A stretch of DNA of 64,000 bases from Bilabrum cf. latius (taxonomy: Eukaryota > Bigyra: Bicosoecida > Bigyra > Bicosoecida). This document shows positions 48,188 through 59,700 of this stretch, piece by piece. How positions within the stretch are numbered: the first letter of the stretch is position 1; the number at the start of each line of letters is the position of its first letter. Below the pieces are notes generated by a model. That model was not told where the DNA came from. It saw only the letters and a list, made by a program, of their open reading frames with translations, and ran no database searches. The stretch is taken from positions 310,001-374,000 of the forward strand of contig OZ237745.1 of the NCBI GenBank assembly GCA_965178125.1. The letters are read 5' to 3'. Position numbers and translations under genes: made by a program.

Positions 48188-51100
48188 TCATTCCTCTTTG
48201 ACCAGCCGCAAGAACACCTGCTCAAGCGTTGGCTGTCCGATCGAGAAATGCGTCACTGCAGGTTGGCTCTGCTGCACCCGCAGCAAGAGGTCAAAGGCCA
48301 CCGAGAGCGGTATAGTATCGGAGCAAAGTGACTGCTCATGCCCTGATGCCCTCGCTCCATCCGGTTGAGCATGCTTGCCCTGGATCAGCAGACGCAGGGA
48401 TCCGCCAGTCCTCTCCAGCACCTCAACCTGCCAGGACGCACCGCTGGGCTTGCTGCCGTTCGACCCGGCGCCATCCCTTGCAGACCCATTTGACATCTGC
48501 TCCTCCATGCGTGGCGGCGTGAGCTGCTCGACTCGCCTGCGTATTTCAGACAGCACGTCATCCACACGCTGCGACATGTTGGCGGTGCGAGGACCACGAC
48601 CCCCCGGCTGCCCTGCGAGTGCCACGGCACCGCGCCCCTTCTCCGCTTGCGACAGGGATTCGTCCCCTAAGGAATCTGATGCAATACCATCCGCGCCAGC
48701 TGTACCCGAGCTACCAGTGGACTAGCCCGAGCTTGCCGCAGTCTGCTCGGCTACCTCCACATCCACAAGCAGGCCGCGACCCAGCGTTTGCACCAGCCTC
48801 TGAGGAGTATCAAGGGCCAGCGTCTTCCCCTTGGCCATGATCAGCACGCGGTCTCCCGTGGCCTCAGCCTCCTCCATGGAGTGGGTCGACCACACCATGC
48901 TGGAGCCCTGCCTGCACCGAGCAATCAGGCCCCAGATGCCCCTGCGCGCTCCTGGATCCACCCCTGTCGACACCTCGTCGGCCACGATCGCCGGCGGTAG
49001 GCCGAACAACGCCGACGCCAGGCCCAGCTTCCTCTTGTTGCCCCCGGACAGTTGGTCTGCGGGAGTGTCCAGATGCTGCTCTAGATCGATGGGCTTGGCA
49101 AGAGCCTCGATGGTTGCCTCCACATCCTCAGTGGGCATCCCCTTGATCATGGCAAAGATGTGGAAGTGCTGGCGGGGAGTCACTGTGTCGTATAATGGAT
49201 CGTCTTGCGGGCACATCCCGAGGCTGCCGCGGTTGGACTCTGACCCCACGGGCGCCCCATCGATCCAGGCCTCGCCTGCTTGCGGGTGTCCCTAGCCGCT
49301 GAGCAGGTTGATCATGGTGGTCTTGCCTGCACCAGAAGGCCCCACCACGCTGACAGCTTCTCCTCGCTTTACCGCTAGGTTGCATCCCTGCAAAATCACC
49401 TTGTCATGCGACCCCAACTGCGGGCCCCGGACTCCGTTCGAGTCATGGGCGGCCCCAGCTGCAGGCCTCGTCGAGGTGGACTCGTCCTGGGCAGACTTCT
49501 CGCCTGACTGCACGACCCGCCAGGCGTCTTGGATTGCAATGGTCCCCCTGTCCTTTTTGGTTCGCTCGATCACTGCCGAGCTCTCCACAGCCTCTTGCTG
49601 CTTGTCGCCGGCAGTTCTCACCCAGTTGACCACCTCAACTGCCCGCGAGCGATCGCTAGAGGCATGGATCGTCTCCCAGTTCCACACGACCACCAATGCT
49701 AATGCGCAAGCCAGCGCCGCGCATATCTGACCAACGATCACCTTGGCAAGTCCAATGTCCCAACGGAACACGTGCTCCACTGTCGGGTCCAATGTACCAA
49801 GAGATCGCACGGAGTCGTCCAAAGACACCAGCACCTCCACACCGCGGTAGAATCCAAATATCGGCATCCACAGCAAGTAATCAGCGCTTGTGTCAAGCAG
49901 TTCAGTATCAGCATCTTCACCAGCGAGCAGCTGGAACGCAGAGAAGAGACCCAGCCCGAACACGAGATTCACGATCGGGATGACTCCACCCGCAATCTCT
50001 TGCGTCGGGATGAAAGTCGCCATGAGGTAGAAAAGGGATGACACAGAGAGGCTGTACAGCACCAGCAGCACCACCAAGCCAAGCAGCTTGGGCCCGCCAA
50101 GCAGACTGAGGTCAAATGCGAGAATGCTGATGACCAGCACAACTATGGCTGGGAGGGTTTGCAGCGAGTCGCCGAGGTAAAGGCCCGTCCAATACGACGT
50201 GCCGTCCAGCCCGAGTGACTTCAACTTCTGAATGATTCCTTTCTCCTGGTCTGCCACAAGCAAAAACGCGCCCGATTGCAGCAGACTCGTGAAAGCGCCG
50301 CCGATCAGAAGCGGGATGACGAAGCTCCGAAGCGAGCTCAAGTCGAACACCTGCTCCTCCTGGGCGATCTCCAGCCGCATCCCGTGCTGCTGAAACGCAC
50401 CCAGCGCGATCGATACCGCCGCTTGGTGTTCGGCAAGCGCTGCAGCAAACAGAACGAATGGCAAAGATGCGTTGAAGGCAAGTGCACGCCGGCGATCCCA
50501 AACACTTCTATCAGAGCTGTTCCCGTCCCACATGATGCCTGTACCGAGCCTCGCGGGTGCATCGAGGCTCAGGCCGAACGGCTGCAGCTGGGAAGCGTTG
50601 TCCTCTGTCAGGTTGCCTGGGCGCAGAGGTGAGCTCAGCGTGAATCGGAGTGCAGAATTCAGCAGTACCTTGTCGGCGCTTGGGGCCATCGCCAGCATGG
50701 GCTGCTGCTGAGTGCCTGTCTCATCCACGGTGTCCTGGTTGATCACCTGGAGCCAGCTGCCCGCAGACGCTCCTCTTGCAGTGACATTTCCAGCCGGGGT
50801 CGTCACATCGTTCCACTCGCCGGAGAGCGACAGCTGCAGGGCAAGGGCCTGGCAGCCCCAGGAAGGCGACCCGATTCCTGCAGCCGATGCAGCGAAAGTA
50901 GACGTGTCCACAGTCCCGACTCCCCGGCCAGCCAGCCCGAGCAGCCCACATGCCGAGAGCATGGCGGAGAATGGGGCAAGCCCTTCTTCGGGCCGGAGAA
51001 GCAAAGGGTCGCTTGTCGCAGACTCAGCTCCGCGTGCGTAGCGCTGCAGCTCCTCCAAGCCACTTGCAGAGACATTCCCAAGCAGACCCTCCTCCGTTGC

Positions 51101-54100
51101 TTGCCCCGGCTGGCTGTACCACGTGACCAGATCCCTGGTGGTGTCCAATGACAACTCGCTGTGCTGTCCGAGACTTGTCCCCACTGGAGCCAGCAGCACG
51201 CCAGACCCAGCGCCGCCGTGTGCCTAGAACGGGTCGATCGTGATCGTCGTTGGCTTTTGGCCGGGGCTGTTGAGCAGCCACATCATGAGAATCCCACTTA
51301 TCAGCATCAGCGATGGGAACAGCACGATCCAAAACATCAGCTCGAACTGAGTCGTGTACTTCAGGTACCTGATGTACAGCATTGCCTGGTACTGCCTGCT
51401 TCGATTCAGGTCGGCCTTGATGTGCCGGAGCACTGGTGAGTGGCTGTCGCCTGATGAGCTCATGCTTGCCTGTTCAACGACCTCATGCTGCTCTTTGCTC
51501 CGGCCAGCTGCTGGCTTGCCGTCGGGACCGTGGTTTGGCTGGTCCAGGGAAGAGGGTGCAACCTGGGACTCTGTCATTGAGCCGCATGATGGGGCCGGTG
51601 CAATACCATTGGCAGACCGGCTCGCAGCATCTGTATCGCTATGTACCGCATCACCTTTGCCCCCGTCATTGCTGATGTGTGCCACCTCTGACAACTCCGA
51701 GACTCGAACGAATACTTGCTCCAAGGTGGTGTGCTGCAGGCGCAGGTCGGTGCCTGCGGGGAGCACCAGTTCGTTTGACCCATCGGGGTAGGTGAGGCTA
51801 GTCGAAGAAGGTCCCCCATTTGAGGTCTGAATCGACTTCTCCAGCATGCTGAACAGAGCCGGGAATTCAGCTTTCTCCTCGAAAGGGAGCACGTAGTCTC
51901 TGGAAGAGCCCTTCTAAGACGACATAGACGCAGCACCACCCGATCTCGAACGCTCTACAGGACGTGCCGATGGCAGCGCTCTTTGAACAGCACGGTCTAA
52001 CTGCGACCAATCCATGCTTGAAGAGTCTGAAATACACTCAAAGTGGAGCATGATAGTGTCATGCCTTGCCACACCCACTGCGTGTCTCTTGCCAGATTCA
52101 CCCACATTGCCGGCACCGTCCAGCTCTGGCAGTCTCACAGACAGCGTGAAGCCCTCGGAGAACTTGGGATTCACTCGGAGGAACAACGGCTTACCCTCCG
52201 CAAACAGCCTACCGCGTCTCATGATCATCACACGGTTGCTGATCTGCTCCGCCTCATCCATGGCATGCGTGGTGATCAACACCACGCGGCCATGCTTCTC
52301 GCGCAGCAGTAGGTCCCACAGCTTGCGCTTGCTGGCAGGATCCACTCCGCTCGTGCCCTCATCGATGGTCAGCACCTCGGGACCACCAAGCAGTGCCATG
52401 GCGATGCATAGCTTCCGTTTCATCCCGCCGCTGAAAGTGCCCACCAGCTTCACGTAGCCGTCATCATGAGCCGACAAGGTGACTTGGTGCAGCCTGTGCT
52501 CGATTTCTTTCTCCAGGGCCTCTTGGATGGCCTTTTGCAGGGCCTGATGAGCATTCTCTCCACCGGTGGAGTGTCCCGCCGTGCCTCCTCGGACGGTCTT
52601 CTGCGCTTGTTTCACCTTCGGGTCTGCCCGTACGACCCATTCGGGCCCCTTGATCTCGGCAATGAACTGCAGGTGCTCAGCTGCGGTCATCTCGTCAAAC
52701 ACCACGTTTTGCTGAGGACACACGCCGAGCTCCCTTCGAATCTGACTAGCATTCTCTGCCGACATGCGCACGCCAAAATAGCTGATCTCACCTGCAGTGG
52801 GAGGCAGCTGGCCTGTGATGATCTTCTGAGTGGTGGTCTTGCCGCTCCCGTTGTGCCCCAGCAGTGCAGTGATCTCGCCGCGTCGCAGCTGTAAATCCAC
52901 ACCAGCCACGGCGAGCTTCCGGTTCGAGTATTCGCCAAAGCAGTCCCCGAGTCCCAGCTGAGACGCATGCAGCGCATCATTGAACTGCCTCACCTCTGCA
53001 TCGGTCACCGCTCCGTCGCGAAATCGCTTCAGGGCATCGCGCTGCGCCTGAATCAGGTGCTGCTCGCCCATCGATACTGATTGGGAGCTGGATCCGATGG
53101 CTCGAGCTGCTCCATCTGCTGCGCTAGAGAGCACCCATGGCGTTCCACCCGCGCTGAAGGCCTTAGACACTCCGTTCACCCGCAAGCAGTCTTTGTCTTG
53201 AGAGCGCGGTACAGCTTCAAACAGCGCGTCGTCGCGGCCAAGCAGGGCCTTACCGGTGGCACCACCATCAGACGAGGCGCTGCTGGCGGTGGTCACCTCC
53301 GGAGATACATTAGCCACGTACCGGAAGTTACTGATAATGAGCGACCCAGCCGTATACAACACCCCGCTGGCAAGCATGCTCACCACGGCATATCCCAGCA
53401 AGGTCTCGCCTTCATTGTAGCTCCAGAAGTCCCCCCAGATGGGTGCTCTTCCGCGCTCGGACTCGGGAATGATCACGAAAATGTACATGCCCGAGAAGAC
53501 CCCGCCATAGGGAAGCAGCACGGACATGATCGTTCTCGCAGCGGGGCCGTCAGTCAGCTGCACGATGGCAACCCACACTCCTATGAAGAAGATTGGCAGC
53601 AGGCCAAGTGCCGAGCCGACTGCCTCTGGGTTTGCCGTCTTCTGCAGTGCCGTGATCAGGTAGGCGTTGAATGCCAGCCCGGCGAACACGAAGCACGCGA
53701 ACAGCACGAACACCTGCAAGAAACTTGCCCCGCCCACAACGTTGGTCAGCATGGCACCCCCTGCACAGAGCGCAGCCGGAAGCAGTCCATGCAAGAGACT
53801 AACAACTAGCCAGCTAAAGTGATATGCAGACGATGAAAGCCCCAACACTGCTAAGTGATCACGGTGCCCTTCGCTTGCCTCTTTCGCGAGGCTTATGATC
53901 ATTGGTACAAGGAAGGCCTCGATCGCGAATGCAAACGGCAGGCCGAGATACGATTCCAGCCACCGCAGGCGTTCCAATGGGTCTTCTGACGTTCCCGATC
54001 CATCATTGGTGCAGGACAACCGAATGAACCCAATCGAGCGGGCGCCCTCGAGACCATCCATGACCTCGTGTGGCTGCACGGCATCGAACAGTCGCTGTGC

Positions 54101-55840
54101 CCTGGCACTGGCATCTTCACCGCTGCCAGCAGCGACCCAACGCGTAATTGCACGAACATGCTCGCTACCGATCCATTGAAGCACCTGCAAGGCCCCGGTC
54201 GTGTATGAAGCAGCATATAGCCTATTTCCCTGCTGCTGCTCCCAGTCGAGCTCAGGCAGCCGCGCGTCTGCCTGCCTGGCGATGTCGGTGAACTCCAGCG
54301 AATACCCAAAAGACTCGTTCATATACAGACGGATGGGTAGCACGGGGGCTGCCGCTGTGCTCTGCTGGATACCGTCGGAGGCGGATGCATGCCCGGTCTC
54401 CTGTGACGCGAGGCTCTGCACCAACGAGCTGCAGATGTCTGCCTTCTGCTGGCTCCACGCGCTGCTGTTTCTTGAGCACAGCGAGTGCACTGCTCGCGTG
54501 GCGTTTACAAGTGCGTGTGAGTTGTTGCCCCCGATGGCATTCCAAGCGATCCTGGTGGCGTGTCTCATGGAGTCGGAGTCCGCCTGCGAGTGGTCGGGTT
54601 GCCTGGCTATGGCAAGATCCGCAGCTGCCTCAGGACCAGTGGGCCAGCATGAGCTCTGCACCCGTTCTAGTTCATCGTCAGTGGAGCTGGTGCCTGTTGC
54701 AGCACGCTCCCGAATTGAATTGGGACATTGGCCTCCAGTTGGGAGGCTGTCAGTGTCAACCGACGCATTGACAACCGAGCTTAGGTTGCCCACGGAAGAC
54801 GGGCCAGCAAGCAGTGCCCCGCCGCTGCAAGGACCCACTCCTACAATGGTCAGCACAGCGCCTTCTCTCAGCAGCCTCCCTCGAATGGTCTTGAGTCCTT
54901 CTGCCATGTCACGGGCCGCAGATAGGCTACCCACCAGAACGACCGTGTCTGGGCCGCGGGGCAGTGGCTGAGACCGAAAGACTGCCGAGCATTCGCCACT
55001 TGGAGCAGCGCCACCCGTAGCCATCGCTTGCTGGCACTACTCGAGAGCTGCATCCCGGCTTGCTCTCGCGCGATCCACACCGGCACCCAGTGCCTGCGCC
55101 ACGGTGGCAGCACATCTCCTCGAGGCTGCCTGCAGTGCGGCAAGCTGAGCATCGCTGAGGGGCCTCCCTGCATCGCCTGACCCGCTTGCAGTTGATGAAG
55201 GCTGGGACACGTGTGGATCTGGATGCGTCGCTGCGGAGCCCGGCGCGAGTCGTGCGATGTCCTTCCTGTCTGTCATGGGTGCGACCAGCACGATGGGGGA
55301 GCCGTCGGATCCGGGCCACTTGTAGGGGGGCGAAGAGAGAGAGCCAACCGGTAGGGAGTCCTGGCCTGCTTGCTGCAGCTGTAGAGACTGGTTGAATGCC
55401 CTCTCAAAGTCTTGGCCGATGCCACCGACCTTCCTCGAGAGAGCACTCAGTGATGTGCCGGCGGGCAGGGTGGGGAAGACGCTGGAGGACAGTATGCCCT
55501 GCATGCCTGGATCCACGGGAGTACTGCCGGAGGTTACAGTTTGGTTGAGAACTCCTACTAGAGGATGTAGGGCTGCCAGCACGGCTTCATCGGTGATCCT
55601 GAAACTCTGGTCGGTTGCCGACCTGTTGAGTGCTGAACCAACCGCTTGGGCCACAGCGGCCGCAGCCCAGTGCGATTCAGTGCTCACAGGGATAGTGTTG
55701 TCCTCAGTCTACTCCGGAAACTAAATATTCATGGACACGGATATCCCCAGGAAGATAATGACGGGAAACACCGTCGAAGCCAAGGTAGCTACCGGTGCGC
55801 GGAGCTTTCGCAGAACTGCAAGACGCAGCATTGCCCACAT
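48188..55840 (-). CDS. Full-length ABCA-type ABC transporter 2
   Basis: ATG 55840 to TGA 48188-48190, 2,550 aa, single frame with seven TAGs. It has the same ABCA layout as transporter 1: N-terminal TM, large luminal loop, TM bundle, NBD1 (GHNGSGKTTT, FSGGM, TIDEGTSGVDP), second loop, TM bundle, NBD2 (GPSGAGKT, LSGGN, VADEVSTGVDP). The 1,036-codon stretch 51914-55024 has no TAG, whereas transporter 1 has four there: positions 53918-53920 and 52754-52756 are GAG, and 52826-52828 and 52001-52003 are CAG. The seven remaining TAGs are at sites where transporter 1 also has TAG. Known: ABCA pumps move lipids. Inference: a recent inverted duplicate with the same or a very close substrate. Divergence is greater in the luminal loops than in the NBDs. 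Confidence 0.9.
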
Positions 55841-55880
55841 CTACGGCCAGCAGCCTTGCAGTGGGAGCTCAGATGGTTTC
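48188..55880 (-). repeat. Inverted segmental duplication, copy 2 (ABCA gene)
   Basis: Inverted partner of 28530-36229; the two arms are about 7.7 kb each and lie about 12 kb apart. Both ends of the match lie close to the gene boundaries. Confidence 0.9.
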
Positions 55881-56769
55881 CAGCCTCCACTTCTGTGCTG
55901 CTTTTGCTAGACCTGCGAGACAAGACACTGGAACACATTCAAAACTTGCAAAACCAGTTTCAGTCGCTCTGATCCAGCAGCGAGAGAGCTTAACGGGCTA
56001 TTAATCCACCATCACTCTTACTATCATGCTGTCAAATACATATTGATTGTTTAGTTGTCGTGTATCACCTTAGATGGTGTGCCAATTTGCCGACGTCATT
56101 TGTTTTGGACTCCGAATTTAACGCCACCAGTGGATTCTATAAATGGATATTCGGTTATGCTTGACCCTAAGTCAGATTTCAGATTCAATATAGTCTCCCA
56201 ATCAATCAGATATGGCAATCCCTCTACAAAGCTGTGTAGAATGGTGCTGCTCTAGGCCTGTTCATCCAGGTCCGAGCTGAGCCAACTGCACCCCTCGCCC
56301 ATGGGTAGGGGGAACGGGAGGGTGGTAAAAGCGAATTAACCCAAAATCCTCCCCTTTCCTGAATACAGAGAGAGCTGCAATACATTAATCCGGAGCGCGT
56401 CGGCGCGCGGCGCGCGGCCGAGGTCAACCTGGCTGTGGACGCAGCCCGTGCCGCGGAGGAGAGCACGGGGGCCCTTCGATCTGCGGCATCGCGCATGGCG
56501 CTGCCCCTGCCGCCCACGGACCCCCGCGCTGCTAGAGCTCATCAGCCACCGGTTGCGACTGATCCCTAGCCCGGAACACCTCCAAGACATTCCCTTCTAC
56601 GCTCTCATCGTAGTCGCATCTAACCCGAACCCCATCCGACCTTAGGAATGCAACATACCCAAAAATAAACGATTGAAGTATCAAACAAGTACACGCTTGA
56701 TGAAGGATGCAGTAGAATCTACAGCGTGATTATCGCGTCGGAAGCGCTCGGACTGTGGCCCTGTCAGGA
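55841..56769. other. Intergenic between two minus-strand genes
   Basis: Sequence at about 55930-55905 read on the minus strand (TCTTGTCTCGCAG) looks like a 3' splice site feeding the ABCA 2 N-terminus. 56390-56540 is a GC-rich island (GGCGCGCGGCGCGCGG) that can be read on the plus strand as an Ala/Arg-rich peptide, but no gene is supported. The rest is AT-rich. Confidence 0.4.
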
Positions 56770-59700
56770 TCAACTCTATGCTGCACCCTGCCCATTCATC
56801 ATTATGGCTACTTCTTCACGGAGCTGCTTGTGCGGCAGGAACGCAGAAGGCCATGTATCGATGATCACGATCGCACGAGGCATGCGGCTCCAAACCTCCC
56901 ACTCGCGCATGCATTGCGTGCGGTCTGCTGCCTTGTCGCACGGATGCCACGGTTCCACTGCAGACCCAGTATCACCAGCACCGGCATGTTTGCTTGCATG
57001 AGCTGTGGGGTCCTACTCATACAAAGCCGTCCACCACGAGTGTGGCAACTGAGAAGCTGGAGAACTTCCCCCCAATGCAGTCCCAGCTCTACTCGAAACA
57101 CGCGTGGAACCACTGTGACTTGCTTCAAACGGCTCATGCATGCGACCCTTCCTGCCTCCAGTGAATAGGCCACCGAGCAGTGCACTGGATAGCACCGCTT
57201 CTACGGCATCAGCACCATGGCGAGACAGTCCTGGCGCATGGCATCCGTTGTTGGACTCGTATTGCTAGGTCCCCTGGGCGGCATGCCTACACTGCAGCTC
57301 TGATGGTATATCACCTGAAGCCTGGACTGGCGGCGGGGCTGGAAAATCCACCTCGTGGACGAGAGCATCGTCAAAATAGAACGGCTGGCCTCGCCTCCAC
57401 GCGTACGCATGCGTGCCGATTCTCAGCCTCGGGCCGTCGTAACTTTGACTAAAGACGTCGCAGTCGCGATAGCATGGCACAAGAAGCGGAAGCTGCAGCC
57501 TCCACCTCGCGTTGTGCGGACCTCCGTGCGGTTTAACGTGCGAACCTGGAAACATCAACGAAACACGCAAGCCACTCTTGGGTGGTATCCCGCCAAGAGT
57601 GTCTACCAAGCTGAGAAGACGCTGCAAGGCTTCGCTCTGCGAGATCAAGTGCGGCTAATCGACGGGGATTTGTACCCAGGCACCATGCACAGCCAGATTT
57701 TCCCGGTCATGCCTAGCTTCAAGCACCCGCTCAAGCGCAGCATCACTAGCGTTGTTGCTTCCTGCCATGCTGCTGCGCCCTGTCCACGGCCCAGCTGCGC
57801 AGCACCGACAATCCGACCTTGCCACAAGCTGGACCTCCGTCCGCCACGTCGTTCGTGCTCGAGATGCAGTGAGCTCCACTTTTCCACACTGAATAGCCGC
57901 GCACAAATCGTCGCAAATGCCAGTCTTTGGCAGCACTTGCGACCGCAAGGCGGGAAGGAGCTCGGCTGCAGCAGAGAGGAGATCCACATAGGGTGACAGA
58001 TCCTTGCATGAGTCACTGAATTCTCCTCTACTGATGTTTGACGTCACCAGTCTCCCCAATGCTGATGTTTTAGGCTCGACTGCAGACGGATTCGGTGGAG
58101 CCGACGCAACTGGGACGGCAAGCGAGTCAATGTGCACCAGGGCCTCGCCAGCCGATGTGCTACCATTTGTACTAGCGTTCGTCGTGCAGTCAAACACAGA
58201 GTTGGGCTATAAATGTGGGACGAGAAGGTCGTAACTATCCGATGTATCGCTTGCGGGCACCCACAGACACCCAACGTCCAGCCCGCCGAGGGGCCCGCTG
58301 AGTCCCGGCTGGCAATGCCCGGCTGCCCGGCCAATGATTCTGCTAATTACCGGCATACCTGGGACTGGTACCAATCCAAGTGCGTGAGAATTTATTCCCT
58401 GAGCAACCCACTCCTAGATAATGCTCCTGTATAGGATTCTGGCGGGTGGATCGCTGTAGGCTGTACTAGCCAACCCAACGTGAGTGCCAGCGGAAGGCGC
58501 AGCATTGACCAGTATCGCACTCAGGTGGCTGATGCCGTCAAGCAGGTCAGTCCTTCGGATGTCAAGCCTAGACACGAGCAGATGCGAGGCTGCGTCCAAT
58601 GGTTGGCCCCCATACCTTTCCCTAGCACGGAGGATCGAGGCAGCCAACTGGGCCGGCAGCCCTGAGAGATAGGACAAGATGCCGTTGTCGTGGTCGCGCA
58701 TGGGATGAGTCAGGATGTTTGCCACATTGTGGAGCACGTTTCTAGGCGTCTACGATTGAAGCGCAGCGCTCTTGACTTCCAAATGCTCCAGACGCATCGC
58801 TTGAAATGCTCCATTGACGCCAGGCACCCTGACTCTGAACTTCGAATCCGGGTCAGTCCGCAATCGCAGAACACAAGCAGCGCACCGGGCTGAGTTTTCA
58901 ATTGCGTGGTGTATTTGAAATGGATCTAAACTCGAGCTAATGCAAGCACGGGTGCACGGCGCATCTTCATGGACGCGTTGCACCGCTTGCTGTACCTTGG
59001 TGGCAAGACCCTGGAATCTCGGCAAGTCGCCGTCCATTGAAGCATTCGCAGCTCCATCTTCTTGTCTCACACGATTCAAAAGCATATCACGCATGGCAGT
59101 TGCTATGCCTTGGCCGAGGAGAATCAGCGACTTGCTAGCGTCGATCGCGGCCATGCGGCTGATGACTGAAGACACCTCGCACGTGGACAACGTGGGTACG
59201 AGTACCAGCGTAGACGTAGACGTGGACAGGGTTGAACCACCCGGAATCAAATCACGCGTACCAGACTCCAGGCTACTGCTTGGTTGGAAAGTAGGCCTTG
59301 CACAGCCCACAGCGTCTATTTGAGCGAGGCCTGTCCCGAGCACTAGCTGCGGGAGCGAGGGCTTGGTCTGCAACCTACGCCGACTGGGGGCCATAGGTGG
59401 GGCCAGCAAGCTGATAGCAGCATTACGGAGTGATTGGAGATGGTGCGCCGCAATGCATCCGATTTGGGGTGCTTGTAGTGGCCAAGCTGACGCATGCAAC
59501 CTGCTCGCATCAAACTACTCTAGCAAATTGAAGGCGAATCGATGCTGAGCTACAGCGAGCGATAGCTGTGTCTCACGCAGACGGTTCCATGCGTCTGCAT
59601 ACTTGTCGAGCGTTTCCATTCCAGCACCCGTGTGGCTGGCATTGGGTTTGCTCTTTGCTGGGCTGTTGGTAGAGCTGACATGACCCCCGCTTTCGGACTG

